Origin: Dendrobium chrysotoxum | Lineage: Eukaryota; Streptophyta; Magnoliopsida; Asparagales; Orchidaceae | NCBI GenBank assembly: GCA_019925795.1 | Contig: CM034305.1 | Location: forward strand, 89,750,433 to 89,814,432 | Length of the DNA: 64,000 nt | Direction of reading: 5' to 3' | Shown here: positions 46,700-59,500 of the stretch, in pieces | How the letters are laid out: the number at the start of each line of letters is the position of its first letter | Numbering within the stretch: the stretch's first letter is position 1 | Notes under the pieces: model-generated | Seen by the model: the letters and a program-made list of their open reading frames with translations, nothing else | What the model was told of the DNA's origin: nothing | Database searches by the model: none | Program-made: the position numbers and the translations under genes

Positions 46700-48942
46700 T
46701 GTAACTATGTATGTTAAACTTAGAATTTGTTTTCGAAGATCGAAAATTAGGTTAATGAGTCATGGTTGGATCAAATTGAGATCAAATCAAGCCAAAACTT
46801 AATCTGATTTGACTCAACTCGGGATAGCATCAAATGACTTAAAGCCGATCTTGAACCAGAATCGGATTGGCTCGAGATAGAATTATTAGCATCCTTATAT
46901 ATCACGATTGGAGCTAATCTAAGATCATCTCCAGCCGAATGCCTAATACTCATTTGGCGTCCGTTGTTTGCTCCAGTCAATCGCCAAAAAAACGCCATTT
47001 GCGTGAGGGTGAACAGATATTGGTGTCGCATTGTTTTTAATCTGAAAATTATGTTAAATAAAGTATGAGAAATAATATACATAAATTTTTTTTGTGTTAG
47101 AAAATGGAGTTCGGTTGGAGAGGAATTATTACATTTTGGAGTGAAAATTGAGTTTTTCAGTTGGATATGGCCTAATTAAGGTTATGACTGAGAACATTTT
47201 GCTTGAAACTAAACTTATTTCAACTTTGTTGGATCAAAATCAGAATCAGACTCCAAACCTCTGCCTCCACGAGTTAGCTTTATTCATTTTACTGCCATTA
47301 TATAGTTCTTATTTTGCTTCATTTATATTTTATGCTTATGTTCATAACATTTAGGAATAACTTGGTAGCAAATAATTTGGCTATTTATGTCATCTTAGCC
47401 TCATTTCTTCTGCATAAATAAGAGCTGCCTTACCTTATATTTTGGAAGGATGATGAGAATTTAATGCAAAAATGAGGCTTTATGTCTTGAAAGCTCCTTT
47501 CCCTTCATTTTCTATCAAAAATAATCTTATTCCTCCCTCTCCTAGTTTCTCATTTGCCCGATCTCTTTTCTTATTAAGAGAATGACTAAACTAATCATAC
47601 ATTGTCGCCCACTTTTCAGTGTTCCCCATCAATCATCCTTTGATGCTTACCAACAACCAATGCCCTAACATTAGCCAGACACAAATGTTTGATGCTCATT
47701 TTCTCGTCTCTTAGTCCCATATCTTTCCTAATGTTTACTTCATTGACTATAATGCATTAATATGAAAGTAAGTATCATTAGCTTCAATAAAAAATGCTTT
47801 CCCTCATAAGAGAGATAACTAGCCTTGGGCGCGTGCTTATGCCAATGGAAAACTCTCAAATAAGAAATGAAGCCTGACAAGAGAGTGAAATTTATAACCA
47901 ATTCACTATCAACTTGCCTCTTAAATACGATTTTTTAAAAAAACTACGTTAGAAAACAGTAAAAAAGATCTCAAATAAAATCTAAATTTTTTTAACATTA
48001 GCAATTCTTTATCCTTTGGAGATAACCAATACTCCCAAGCACAACTCTTGAATCTCCCTCTACAAGACCCAATGTTCACACCAATCATTTTGGATGATTA
48101 TATTGGCCTTCACTTGTCATATGAGAGTTGGGCTCCAATCCATTGAATATAATCTATAAAATTCAACTCATGATCACAAATATCCAACACTTCCAAACTC
48201 ATCTTTGTAATTAATAGTCTTATTTCACTCTATTGAGTATTCATTATTTCATATCATTTACATTTTATTTTCATATAATTTAGAAATTAATAGGCATTTC
48301 TAGAAAGTTAACTATTATGCTACTTGTGTCATCATAGCCTCCCCTTTCCACACATTTAACTATCACATATATTGCTTCCAAAAATTTTCTCACGAGAGAA
48401 GTGATGATTTTGAAGGATTTACAAACATATAACATAAAATTTTAATATATTTACATATCTAAATTTTTATATATATTAACATATAATATCTAAATTATAT
48501 CAAAATATATAAATATATATTTTATTTTAAATAAGGAAACATTTATAATATTTTTATGTGATTGAAATATTTGCATATTAAATAAATAAATATAAAAATT
48601 TTGTGATATACATATGAATTACCCTAATTTTTTATAGCCACATACTGAAATATAAGTTGTAAGAAAATTATTACCTAATTTTTAAAATATTTTTTTTCTT
48701 ATAATAATTCTACAACTTCTATAGACATCTGCAACCATCCCAAATAAACCATCAAAGGAAGCAAACCTGAAACTAAATTTGCAGCCACTGAGAGATTATA
48801 GTAGTTCAGTGGAAGTTCACCTCATGATGATCAAATCCTTATTTATATTCAACATAACCAATTTGTTCTTTGTATTGAGCCCAATCCACAAATTATCCAA
48901 CTGTTAAGGATAAAAATGGAGTTCAGATAAACCGCTATCCTC
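46065..48942. other. FLA upstream region and intergenic DNA
   Basis: An (AT)n tract lies at 46658-46696 and a possible MITE half-copy near 47935-47990 (AAAACAGTAAAAAAGATCTC). Otherwise it is AT-rich DNA without recognisable genes. Confidence 0.4.
46658..46696. repeat. (AT)n microsatellite
   Basis: AT run of about 39 bp in the intergenic region upstream of FLA. Confidence 0.9.
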
Positions 48943-48950
48943 TATTTCTG

Positions 48951-49106
48951 AAGAAATTATTACGTGCGGTCACCAGGCCGTTCGGAAGCGAATCAAGAAG
49001 CACCACGTCACCCAGTACATAGATGTCGTACACAGCAAAATGATAATATGACGCGTCCTGATTCGCCTCCGGACGATGTCCGGTGACCGCACGTAATAAT
49101 TTCTCA
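48951..49106. mobile_element. 156-bp MITE with long inverted ends
   Basis: GAAATTATTACGTGCGGTCACC near the left end is exactly complementary to the stretch near the right end. The 8-bp repeat TATTTCTG flanks the element (48943-48950 and 49107-49114); extending to nine bases gives one mismatch. It fits a hAT-like (8 bp) or Mutator-like (9 bp) MITE. It is the only copy seen here. It lies 127 bp past the stop codon of the UBC gene, so probably in that gene's 3' untranslated region. Confidence 0.75.
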
Positions 49107-49232
49107 TATTTCTGCTGTTTAAATTTACATCAGAACTGTATGGCAAGAGAGAACTGTATGGCAAGAGAACACACGCATGAAAGTTATCTCCAGCACAAAA
49201 ACAAAAAGGGAGTGCTGCAGGAGAGAATCTCC

Positions 49233-49291
49233 TCACCGTTCTAATTGCTCTACACCTTCCATGTACTGCTTGTTAACCATTCTCCTGTAAT
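49233..49291 (-). CDS. UBC20: UBC19/20-like gene, terminal exon
   Basis: After acceptor CTGCAG (49297-49292) the exon completes the split Asp codon and reads YRRMVNKQYMEGVEQLER, then stop TGA at 49235-49233. This is the expected C-terminal helix of a UBC20-type E2, and the phase matches the donor 12.4 kb away. Confidence 0.8.
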
Positions 49292-52200
49292 CTGCAGCGC
49301 ATAAAGCTCAAAAATTAAGCTAAAACAATTTCAAGTAGCTTGATCGATAATCAACAGATACAGACAATCGATGGTGCAATGCAGTAAAAAAATGGTTAAA
49401 AATTTGTTTGATATGGTGTAATTTGCATATCATGCATTGAACGAATAGTCCAGATTTAAGCTGTTATGTCAATAAAATGCAAGTTTTTTTTTTTTTTTGA
49501 AAAATATTAAAACACATGCTTATGTAATGCAGCTTTATTATTCCAAGTATTGCAATGGAAACAGAAAAATTAGTGACAAATTATGTTTCACTAGTTTTAT
49601 TATTATATTTAGAGGAAAAGAACACACAAGACTATCCTGAACAAAAATATACTCCCAATTAATAAAGTTATAAATATTTTTAAAAGAGATGCTACATCCA
49701 TGTAATAATATATGGATTTAAACAAATGGCATGAAACACACATTGATATTGACAACCAATCGATGTACTTGACATGAAATTATTTCGGATATATTTGGGA
49801 TGGCTGCAACTTTTTTGTAAAGATTGTTATGTAAAAAGTAACTTCCTATCACTAAAATTTCTTGAAAGCACCACTAAAACAATAGCCAAATAAAATTGTG
49901 ATTACAATCAGAAAAACTAGACAATAAAAATGTTGTCCCAAACAAACCCTTCAAGTTTTATTCAAAATTATATGCAACTTAAGGATGTGCATCTTCACTA
50001 TTTGTAGATAAAACTAATAGATAACATACTGTTAGAAAAGCATTTTTACCAACAAGGACAAGAGACAAAAACAAAAACAAGCGAAAAAAATACTATTACT
50101 ATTAAGCTAAGGGAGGCAGCCCAACATCAAGGGTAGTAACATCCCCTCGCTGTAGTAAATACATCCCCTCATGAGGAGGTTGAAAATGAAAAAAGCAAGG
50201 TAAATTGGTGAATCCATTTCCAAGCATTGTCGTGGCACACACGAAGGTATAACACACTCCTCTTGATCCCTCAACTTAGCTATCACCAAGGATATGACAG
50301 TCAACATTTCAAAAGGTCATCTTAGGCCCTCATAGAACCTTGCTCTGTGATGTCATCGATACTAGCCTTTTTTGGCATGAGTAGGGAGGAATCCCATTTT
50401 GCCATTGCCTCGATGTTGACAATCTATGATTCATATGGATTAGCATATCCTCATATAGCCTTGGTTAATAATGTCACCCATACCACCCTAAAAGGCACGC
50501 CCTCTTGCGAGTTGCAATGTATTAAATCGTACTTTCTTGCTACTCAATTGGTATGCATCAGTGTCACACGATGTTCTACAAAATTGTCAAATTTTCGCAT
50601 TTTGACTTTCAATACCTAATTATGCCTGAAACTCAAAACACACTCGATTATCACTAGAAATTTAGATTTATTCAAAAACAATTTTGATTTGCTTCAATAC
50701 AAGGATGGTTAGATCATAATTAACTTGATTTGCTTCGACTAAACCTGAAAAGCATATTTTCTTCATAGGGAAAAAAATAATCCACAACATGATATGGTCA
50801 AGTTGGTTATTCTACCAAGAACCCATATCAACATAAGTTGCAGTGTACCAAGTGATACAAACCACACCGTGAGTCGCCACCTAGACGCTTAACAATCTAA
50901 GGTGGCTACGAGCTACTGGTTGATATTAAGTCTTTCACCAGTGAAGATAATATTTCATTATGGACCCTTGCTGAAGATCTTCAAGTCCTGATCTTCTCCT
51001 TTATTCTCTCAAATTGGCTTAAAAATGTCTGTGTTCTCCTTCAATTCAATCCCTAATTAAGAGAATTGAATCAGGCTTATAGAGAGCGATGATAATAAAG
51101 GATTAGGTGGGAATTTCAATTAGTGGAATTATCAAAAAAGTCTTTCAACAAGATTATTGATTGCCACATAACAAAACAACCCTTCAGTCAACAATTCCCC
51201 AACAAAAATCAACCCCACTTGACTCGATACATGGTGACAACAATATTCAATCAAACCCATCATAATCATATCTCTTAGGTCTAGCCTCCGATAGAAGACC
51301 TCTAAATCCTTTTTCAGCTACACCTCGAAAGATGAATCCATGCTCCAATAATAAACAAAATATAAAAATACAAAAAAGACAAATAATAAATAGAAAGTAT
51401 AAAATATAAATGATTACTTAATCAGAAAAGTTCACTTCTTCGTTCAGATGTCATTTCTCTACTCATCTGTTAAAAAAACATGTCAAGGGTGTTAAATTCA
51501 ATAAAGAATGGGTTTACGAAGAAACATATCATAGCTGTGTGATCAAAACAATCATGCTTACATTTTACGAGCTTGTTAAGGATTGAATACATGCCCCAAA
51601 ACCTAGCATTCATCCTTAAAGCGCACTGCTAAATCACAAAATGAACCATCTTTTGAAAGCTCGTAGGTCTCCATTGATCCATTACTTCTAATCTTTGCAC
51701 CACTTTATCCATTTAATAGGGTTGAAATCCCTCTACTAACCAAGATCTAGCGCAAAATTAACTTCCTTTTCATGTTTTCCAACTTCAGTATATGTGATAT
51801 TTTAGATTAGGGAACCTCTATAGTTACTAGCAAAGCTATCCAAGGTAAAATTTCCAAAAAGAGTATCTTCATCCTATTTAGATCGAGCTCCAATGGAAAC
51901 CCTAAATGATGAAATCGTAGGATCATAAAAAGATTTATAACCAACCCCCAACAAAAATAAAACCAAATCATAAGATGAGATTTGCATAAAAACAAATATA
52001 AAGTCTTACAATATCTTTAATATCTTTAATTGAGAGTGCTCTCCTATAATCAAAAGAGGTAATTAACTATAGGGTTGCCACCCGTAGATTAGGTACTGTT
52101 TATATACTATCTAACTACCTCTTGAAAGTATATTTTTTCGATTCTAATGAGAACCTGCAAAGTCCAAAAGACTATGAGCTATGATGCACCGACACTTCTC

Positions 52201-53481
52201 CTCAAAGAGGCGTGCAGTGTCTGACACGTATCCGACACGACACGCGTCCGATACTCCTCCAACACGTGTCGGACATGCCGAAAATGTGTCCGATTAAAAA
52301 AATATTAAATACAAATTGGACACACGTGTCCGACACTTGCATCTTAAATATTTTACGATTTTTTCAAAATATAATTTCTTGTATTTAAAATTTTTTACTT
52401 ATTTAAAATATAAAAACTAAATTTCTTATTTCCTATCCACAACACCAAATCAATCGTCCGCACTTAATACCCCATTCATCGAATATTCTCATTTTCATTT
52501 CTCTTTGGCAGTGAAGGTATTTTCATCTCCTCCCTCGATGACTGATAAACATCATCGACGCCCGACTCTTGACATCCTAATATTAATCATTTTAAGCATA
52601 AATTTTAGTTAAATGACTTATTATTTCTAAATTATTTTTAAAATTATACTTATTTAATTTTATACACTATTTTTAAAATATAAAACTATAATACCGTGTC
52701 CAACCCGTGTTCGTGTCCTATATTTTCGATAATTGACGTGTCCGTGTCGTGTCGTATCCATGTCGCCGTGTCCGTGTCTGTACATCATAGACTATGAGTA
52801 ACATTTTTTTGCACAAGGCGTTGGGAGATTAAGATAGATTGAGATGACTTAGGTATGTGCATAACGAATAGAAAAGAAGTATCAACAACATAAAAGGCAG
52901 AGAATATGATGAGGACATCCACACTTGGAAAGTTTATCGTAGGCGTGGCCGTCGATCTACGGCCACGATCGAGTCTTTATATTTATGAGTTTATTATGTT
53001 ATTTGTTTCTTTTATTTTAGTTTACTGTTTTACCCTTACTTAAGGACGGAGTGTTTGTAAGCCCAATGGGGGCATTTGAGTCTTTTCTATTTATTTCTCT
53101 TGTTGAGGCTATTTATAGGCCACTATTGTATTGTTTGAAGTTAATGAATGATTATTACAAAATTTTCCTACTCTTGTGTTTGTAAGTTGAGTTGTGAGAG
53201 CTTTTGAGAAGAATCCCTAGGAGAGGGAGAGTGCGCAATACCCACCAATCTAGACGCGTCGGATTCATGGTCGCTCCGTTGACTTTTCCTCCCCCTCCTT
53301 CCCCCAACCTACCGCCGGCCTCCTCTTCCCACCACCACCCACGGCAGCCCACCACCTCACCCACCACCTCACGGCTAAAATCCCCCCACCCTCACCTCAA
53401 ATCCCCTCTTCCCCCTTACCCGGCCCCCTCTCCTTTCTTCCCTACCCGCCGGCCAACACCCCACCCGCCCCTATCAAGCCG

Positions 53482-53516
<35 letters not shown>

Positions 53517-56500
53517 ATTGCCTTTCCTTTTCAAATTGATTCCCTAATCTAGTTAGTATTAATTTGGAAGAAATTGATTTTTCAAATTCAAATTGAATTT
53601 GAATTAATTCCCTTTCCTAATCTAGCCAATTTATTTTAGGAAAGTTTCCTAATTTAAGTCTATTTGAATTTAAATCAAATATGATTAATTTAAAACTTTC
53701 CTACTTCTCAATTCCTAAATTAGGCAACCCCCTAATTAATTCCCTAAGCCCCTACCCCACTTAAACCGCCGGCCCCCATACCCATGCCGCCGCCCCTCTC
53801 TCTCCCCCTCTCTCTCTCTCCAATCCTCTCCCTCCCATTAAATGCTAGTTTCCTTTTTAGTTCCCTCCCAAATTCAAAATCTGAAAATAACTTCAGATTT
53901 GGAAAGCCTTAACCCCCTCAAAATCCTAACCCTAATTCCCCCAACCCTCCCCCACTAGGCCGGCCACCTTCTCCCCACTCTTACTTGGATTCCTAGGTAA
54001 GAACCCTATTTTCCCAAGAGCAAACTTCAAGGACAGCAAGGTATCATCGTCTTCCACTCCTCTTTTCTCCACCAACATGAATGGAAGTCCCCGAATGGGA
54101 CTACGGTTTGGTACTTGACGAGCACAACAACATCGACATCCTCCGTTCCCCGTTCTTCGACGTCTGATTCGACTTCGACAACACCGTCGAGGAATACTTC
54201 GAATGGATCCATATCACTTTGGTGGATACAATCGACGATCAACGGCTAAAAGGACAGTGGACCATCGTCGGCCAAACTACGACCGCCTCCCCTCCGGACA
54301 CTTCCACACTCAAAAGCTACTTCACTCAACTTCGCCGATTCCTCACCCATACCATCAGCATTCGAGTGGATACTATCCAACAACGATTCCTTTCCGATTA
54401 AGGTGAACTTTCTTCCCTCGTCAATTACTTCTTCTTTCTCCTAACCTTGTAGGTGGTGACAAAGTCATACAAGATCAAAGCCGCTTAATTTGCTAAAGAG
54501 CTTAGTAAACGTAGGGATATTTGAGTGAACCTTTATGTTTACTTGTCCTATTGTTAATTGCGGGATTATGAATGAACATCTCCTATATTAGCTTTACTTT
54601 GATTTTCTAATCTATTTGTTTGTTCAAGTATTTTATATGTGGTTTGACCTAAACGCAAGCATCCCTCCCTAGTTTTATTTCTTCGTTCCTATTGCTAGTA
54701 ATTTAGTCATTTCATGCTCTTTTAATAATTCGTGCAAATCCTAATTTTCATTTAAAAGCATCCTAGTCCTGCATCATCCGGTATCAGAGCATGGTTTAAC
54801 CTAGGTTTGCATGCTAGAAATTCATCCTAGGTTGTTACCTTGCTAGCCTATTTAATTTTGCATGCATTGCATCTTTTAAATTGTTTAAATCTCCATTTAT
54901 GTTTGTTGTCCATTAAAATTTTGCATACATTTAGTGAACTTTAAGGTCTTTTCTTTGGTGTCTAAGTGCTGGCCTTAACCCTACAACCTTGCTACTTGAT
55001 TAGGAGTCTTAACACCATAGTATAGAGTGCTGTCCTAAGGTTTCCTGCAGCAGTTAGTGACATTTTAGGGTGTTTTTCCTGCACTTACACTTGCTGTCCA
55101 CTCTTAATTGTCACCCCTAAACCTTTCCTAGTGCTTAGCAATGGACCCCGAACAACTTGGAAGGACGTTAGACCTACTGGTAGGTCAAATGAATGCTATT
55201 AGCCAACAATTAAAGGAAAACCAAGCTGACCTCGCTGAATTTTGTAGAACCACCACTGACTGTCTTGATACCATAGAGCATGGTAGGAGCCACCCGATTC
55301 CGTATACCCCTTCTACGCCACCCTCTATGTACGGGGACGATCCTTTTATGGACGAGGGGCACCCTCGAGCTCCTCATCGAGTCCCCCACCATAGGCAAGA
55401 GCACCCCCACGACCCTGATCTTCCCCTGATGAAGAATATCAAGGTCGATGCACCTACTTTTGATGGTACCCTCAATCCCTAGCTCTTTCTAGACTGGATC
55501 AAAGGTATGGATAGTTTCTTTAGGTGGTATGACATCTCCGAGGCGAGGAAGGTCAGTTTCGCCAGTATGAAACTCATCGGTAGGGCTAGTCAGTTCTGGT
55601 CTAACTTAGAAAGCCTTAGGGAGTCCTGCAATGAGTACCCCATCACTGATTGGCTGTCGATGAAGCGTGAGCTTAAGCAGAAGTACCTTCCTCCTTCGTA
55701 TTTTCCTAGGCTCTTAGATAGGTGGCATAGACTAACTCAGGGTAGTAAACCCGTCAAAGATTACATTGCATCTTTTGACGACTTTCTGATTCATTGCAAA
55801 GGGGAGACCTCCACTACCCCTGCGCAAATCTTATCCATGTTTCGTACCGGGTTGCGAGAAGATCTTCGCAACGAGCTGTTCGCCCGGAATGTCACTACCC
55901 TTGAGAATGCCTATAGTTTAGTGCTAGACCTTGAGGAGAGTCGATCCCAGCACCCTAGCCGTCACCATGATTCTAGACCTCCCTACAAACCTTCTGGTAG
56001 TGCTACCCCACACTCTTCTATTGCCCGGCCTACTCCGAGAAGTGCCACCCGACCTCCCACTAGTCCCCCTGCACCCCGACCTGATTTTAGAAGTAAACCT
56101 CTCACTCCGGATACCCCTCAGTCCAGTCCCGGGACCAAGTGCTTTCGGTGCCAGGGGTATGGGCATATCGCTTCTCAGTGCTCCAGTCCCTACAAAGTTT
56201 TCATTATAGAGGAGATTACTGAGGAGGATTCTGAGCCCGAGGTTGATCAAGTTCACTAAGTTGAAGAAGAGGGTGATTTCTTCGAGGAGGACGATGACAC
56301 CGCCGTCCTCCATTGCCTTCAGAAGTTGAACACATCTCCCATCTGCGTGGTGAAATGTGCACTGTAAAAAGATTAAGCTTTTACCATCGCAACCCCGAGT
56401 CAAGGAAGAACCCAAACCCCACCCCCTTAAGTCCAAGAAAGGACTAAACTTGGTCACCGCCAAGGTTCTGGACTCTGAGGTCACTCGTGGTGCGCCTCTA

Positions 56501-59500
56501 TACGCGTTAGTGGGTCGTGAGATTCCCACAGAATCTGATGATCCCATTCCTCAGGAAGTTCAATCTATCTTAGGGCAATTTGCTGATGTCTTCCCGGATG
56601 ATCTCCCTGATCAGCTACCCCCACTCCGAGACATTCAGCATGCTATAGACTTAGTCCCTGGAGCCTCCCTCCCAAACCTGCTACACTATCGCATGAACCC
56701 CACGGAACATGTCGAACTTAAGAAGCAGGTAGACGAGTTACTGCAACGAGGCTTCATTAAGGAAAGTCTTAGTCCCTGCGCAGTGTCCGCTCTTCTCACT
56801 CCTAAGAAGGACGGATCTTGGAGAATGTGTGTTGATAGCCGTGCTATCAACAAAATCACCGTCAAATATCGTTTTCCCATTCCTCGATTAGACGATATGC
56901 TTGATATGATGACGGGTGCCACTCTCTTTTCCAAGATCGACCTCAAGAGTGGATACCACCAGATCCGGATCCGACCCGGTGATGAGTGGAAGACTGCTTT
57001 CAAAACCAAGGATGGTCTTTATGAATGGATGGTCATGCCTTTCGTGTTGAGTAACGCCCCGAGCACCTTCATGAGAATTATGACCCAAGTGTTACGTCCT
57101 TTTATGGGTAAGTTTGTCGTTGTCTACTTTGACGACATACTTATCTATAGCCATTTTGTTGAGCAACACCTTGACCATTTAAAACAAGTCTGTTCTGTTT
57201 TAAGGAAAGAACAATTGTACGCTAATCCCAAGAAGTGTACTTGCCTCGTAGATCAAGTCATCTTTCTAGGGTTTATCGTATCGGCTCGTGGGGTTTCTGC
57301 TGACCCTGAGAAGGTGAAAGCCATAGTTGAGTGGCCTCTTCCTCAAAACATCCAGGAAGTCCGCAACTTCTACGGATTGGCCACCTTCTATAGGAGATTC
57401 ATACGAAACTTCAATACAATCGTATCTCCTATTACTGATTGTCTTAAGAAGAGTGATTTCCACTGGACCCCTGCCGCCACCAGAGCTTTTGAGGACATTA
57501 AGAAATGAATGGTGGAGGCCTCAGTGATGAGACTTCCTGACTTCTCCAAAGTCTTCGAAGTGACTTGCGACGCTTCAGGGGTCGGAATTGGATGAGTCCT
57601 CTCCCAGGAAGGTCATCCTGTAGCGTATTTCAGTGAGAAACTGAACGATATCCGGCAGCGATATTCCACTTACGACAAGGAGTTCTATGCCGTGATCCAA
57701 TCCCTCCGTTATTGGCGACACTACTTGCTCCCGCAAGAGTTCGTCATCTTTTCGGATCACGAAGCCCTTCGATACATCAACTCCCAAAAGAAGTTGAATG
57801 CTCGCCACGGTCGATGGATAGAATTCCTTCAAGAGTACACGTATACCCTTAGACATAAGGCGGGAGTTGAGAATAAAGCTACTGATGCCCTCAGTCGTCG
57901 TATGACAACTACCATCGAGTTGAGGGCTGAAGTCGTGGGTTTTGACCAAATGAAAAGGGACTATTTGGACTGCCCCAACTTCAAAGAAACCTATCTCTCT
58001 TGTCCACAGGCAGCACGTGCCTTGTGGACGATTTCCTCCTGGAGGATGGTTATCTTTTCAAAGCCCAAAAGCTTTGTATCCCAAGTACCTCCTTAAGGAA
58101 TTTTATGGTCTGGGAACTCCACGCCGGAGGCCTCGCTGGGCACTTCGGACGGGATAAAACTATAGAATCCGTGGAGTATCGTTTCTTTTGGCCCAGCCTA
58201 AAGAGAGATGTTGGTCGGTTGGTTAGCCGATGTCACACGTGTCAGCTAGCCAAATAGCGGAAGTAGAATACTGGTCTTTACACTCCGTTGTCTGCCCCTA
58301 GTTGTCTCTGGCAGGACGTTAGCATGGATTTTATTTTAGGCCTGCCTAAGACTCTTCGTAAAAATGATGTCATTTGTGTCGTAGTTGATAGGTTTTCCAA
58401 GATGGCTCATTTTATACCCCGCTTCAAAACTTCCGACGCCTCCCATATTGCCAAACTTTACTTCAATGAGGTTGTCCGTCTTCATGGCCTACCTAAGACT
58501 ATTGTGTCTGATAGGGACGTTAAGTTCACTAGCTATTTTTGGAAAAACCATTGGATGAAATTAGGCACTAAATTGCAATTCTCTACTGCCTTTCATCCCC
58601 AAACCGATGGTCAGACCGAGGTAGTTAATAGGAGCGTAGGTAATCTGTTAAGGTCTCTAGTTAGCGAGCACGTTAAGGATTGGGATTCCATTTTACCCAC
58701 TGCTGAGTTTGCTTATAACAATTCTATTAACCGAACCACAGGCCTAAGTCCTTTTGAGATTGTGTACGGGTACAAACCTAGGCAATCTTTAGATCTCATT
58801 CCTATGTGTTCTAGGTATAGAATTTCTGAGTCTGCATCATTATTTGCATCACATTTGCATGAACTTCATAAGGAAATTGCACGACAAATTGAAAAGAGAA
58901 ATACTGATTATAAATTACGTGCTGATTTGAAACGAAAATTTAAAACTTTTGAGGTTGGTGATTCCGTGATGGTGCGGATTCGTCCGGAACAGTTCCCACA
59001 AAGAACGGTTAAGAAATTACATGCCAAAAGTGCTGGTCCATTCAAAATACTTAAGAAAATCAATGATAATGCTTATGTAGTAGATCTTCCTGCAGAGTTC
59101 AACATCAATCCCTCTTTTAACATAGAAGATTTAGTGGCATATGAAGGTCCGGATTTTAATCCGCCGAACCCACTTATACAACAGCCTTGTGTGACCCCAC
59201 CTTGTGAGATCCCTAACCTACCTCCACTCCCAGATATTCCTAAATCACCCATAGCAGATAAAGTGGACACGATCTTGAGCGATGAAATCATCTCTACAAA
59301 GGAAGGTGGACGACGAAGGTATTTGATTAGGTGGAAAGGTAAACCCGAGTCGGAGGATACTTGATTGGATCATGATGAGTCGCAGCAGTTGGATCCAAAT
59401 GCATTGGAGTTCTATGACAGCACCAGAGATACTTACTCGACGGAGTCGAGCTTTCTTCCACCCCGGGAGAATGATGAGGACATCCACACTTGGAAAGTTT

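Noticed and set aside
53204..53539. Proline-rich frame in the LTR (also 59745-60080)
   Set aside because: Arises from C-rich LTR DNA and ends in poly-C; present in both LTRs and differs by indels.
54203..54406. Frames in the LTR shared with 60747-60929
   Set aside because: Repeated in both LTRs, and the frame starts and ends without conserved features. An uncharacterised LTR-encoded peptide cannot be excluded but is not supported.
55924..56547. 207-codon minus-strand frame
   Set aside because: Antisense shadow of gag and the region before reverse transcriptase.
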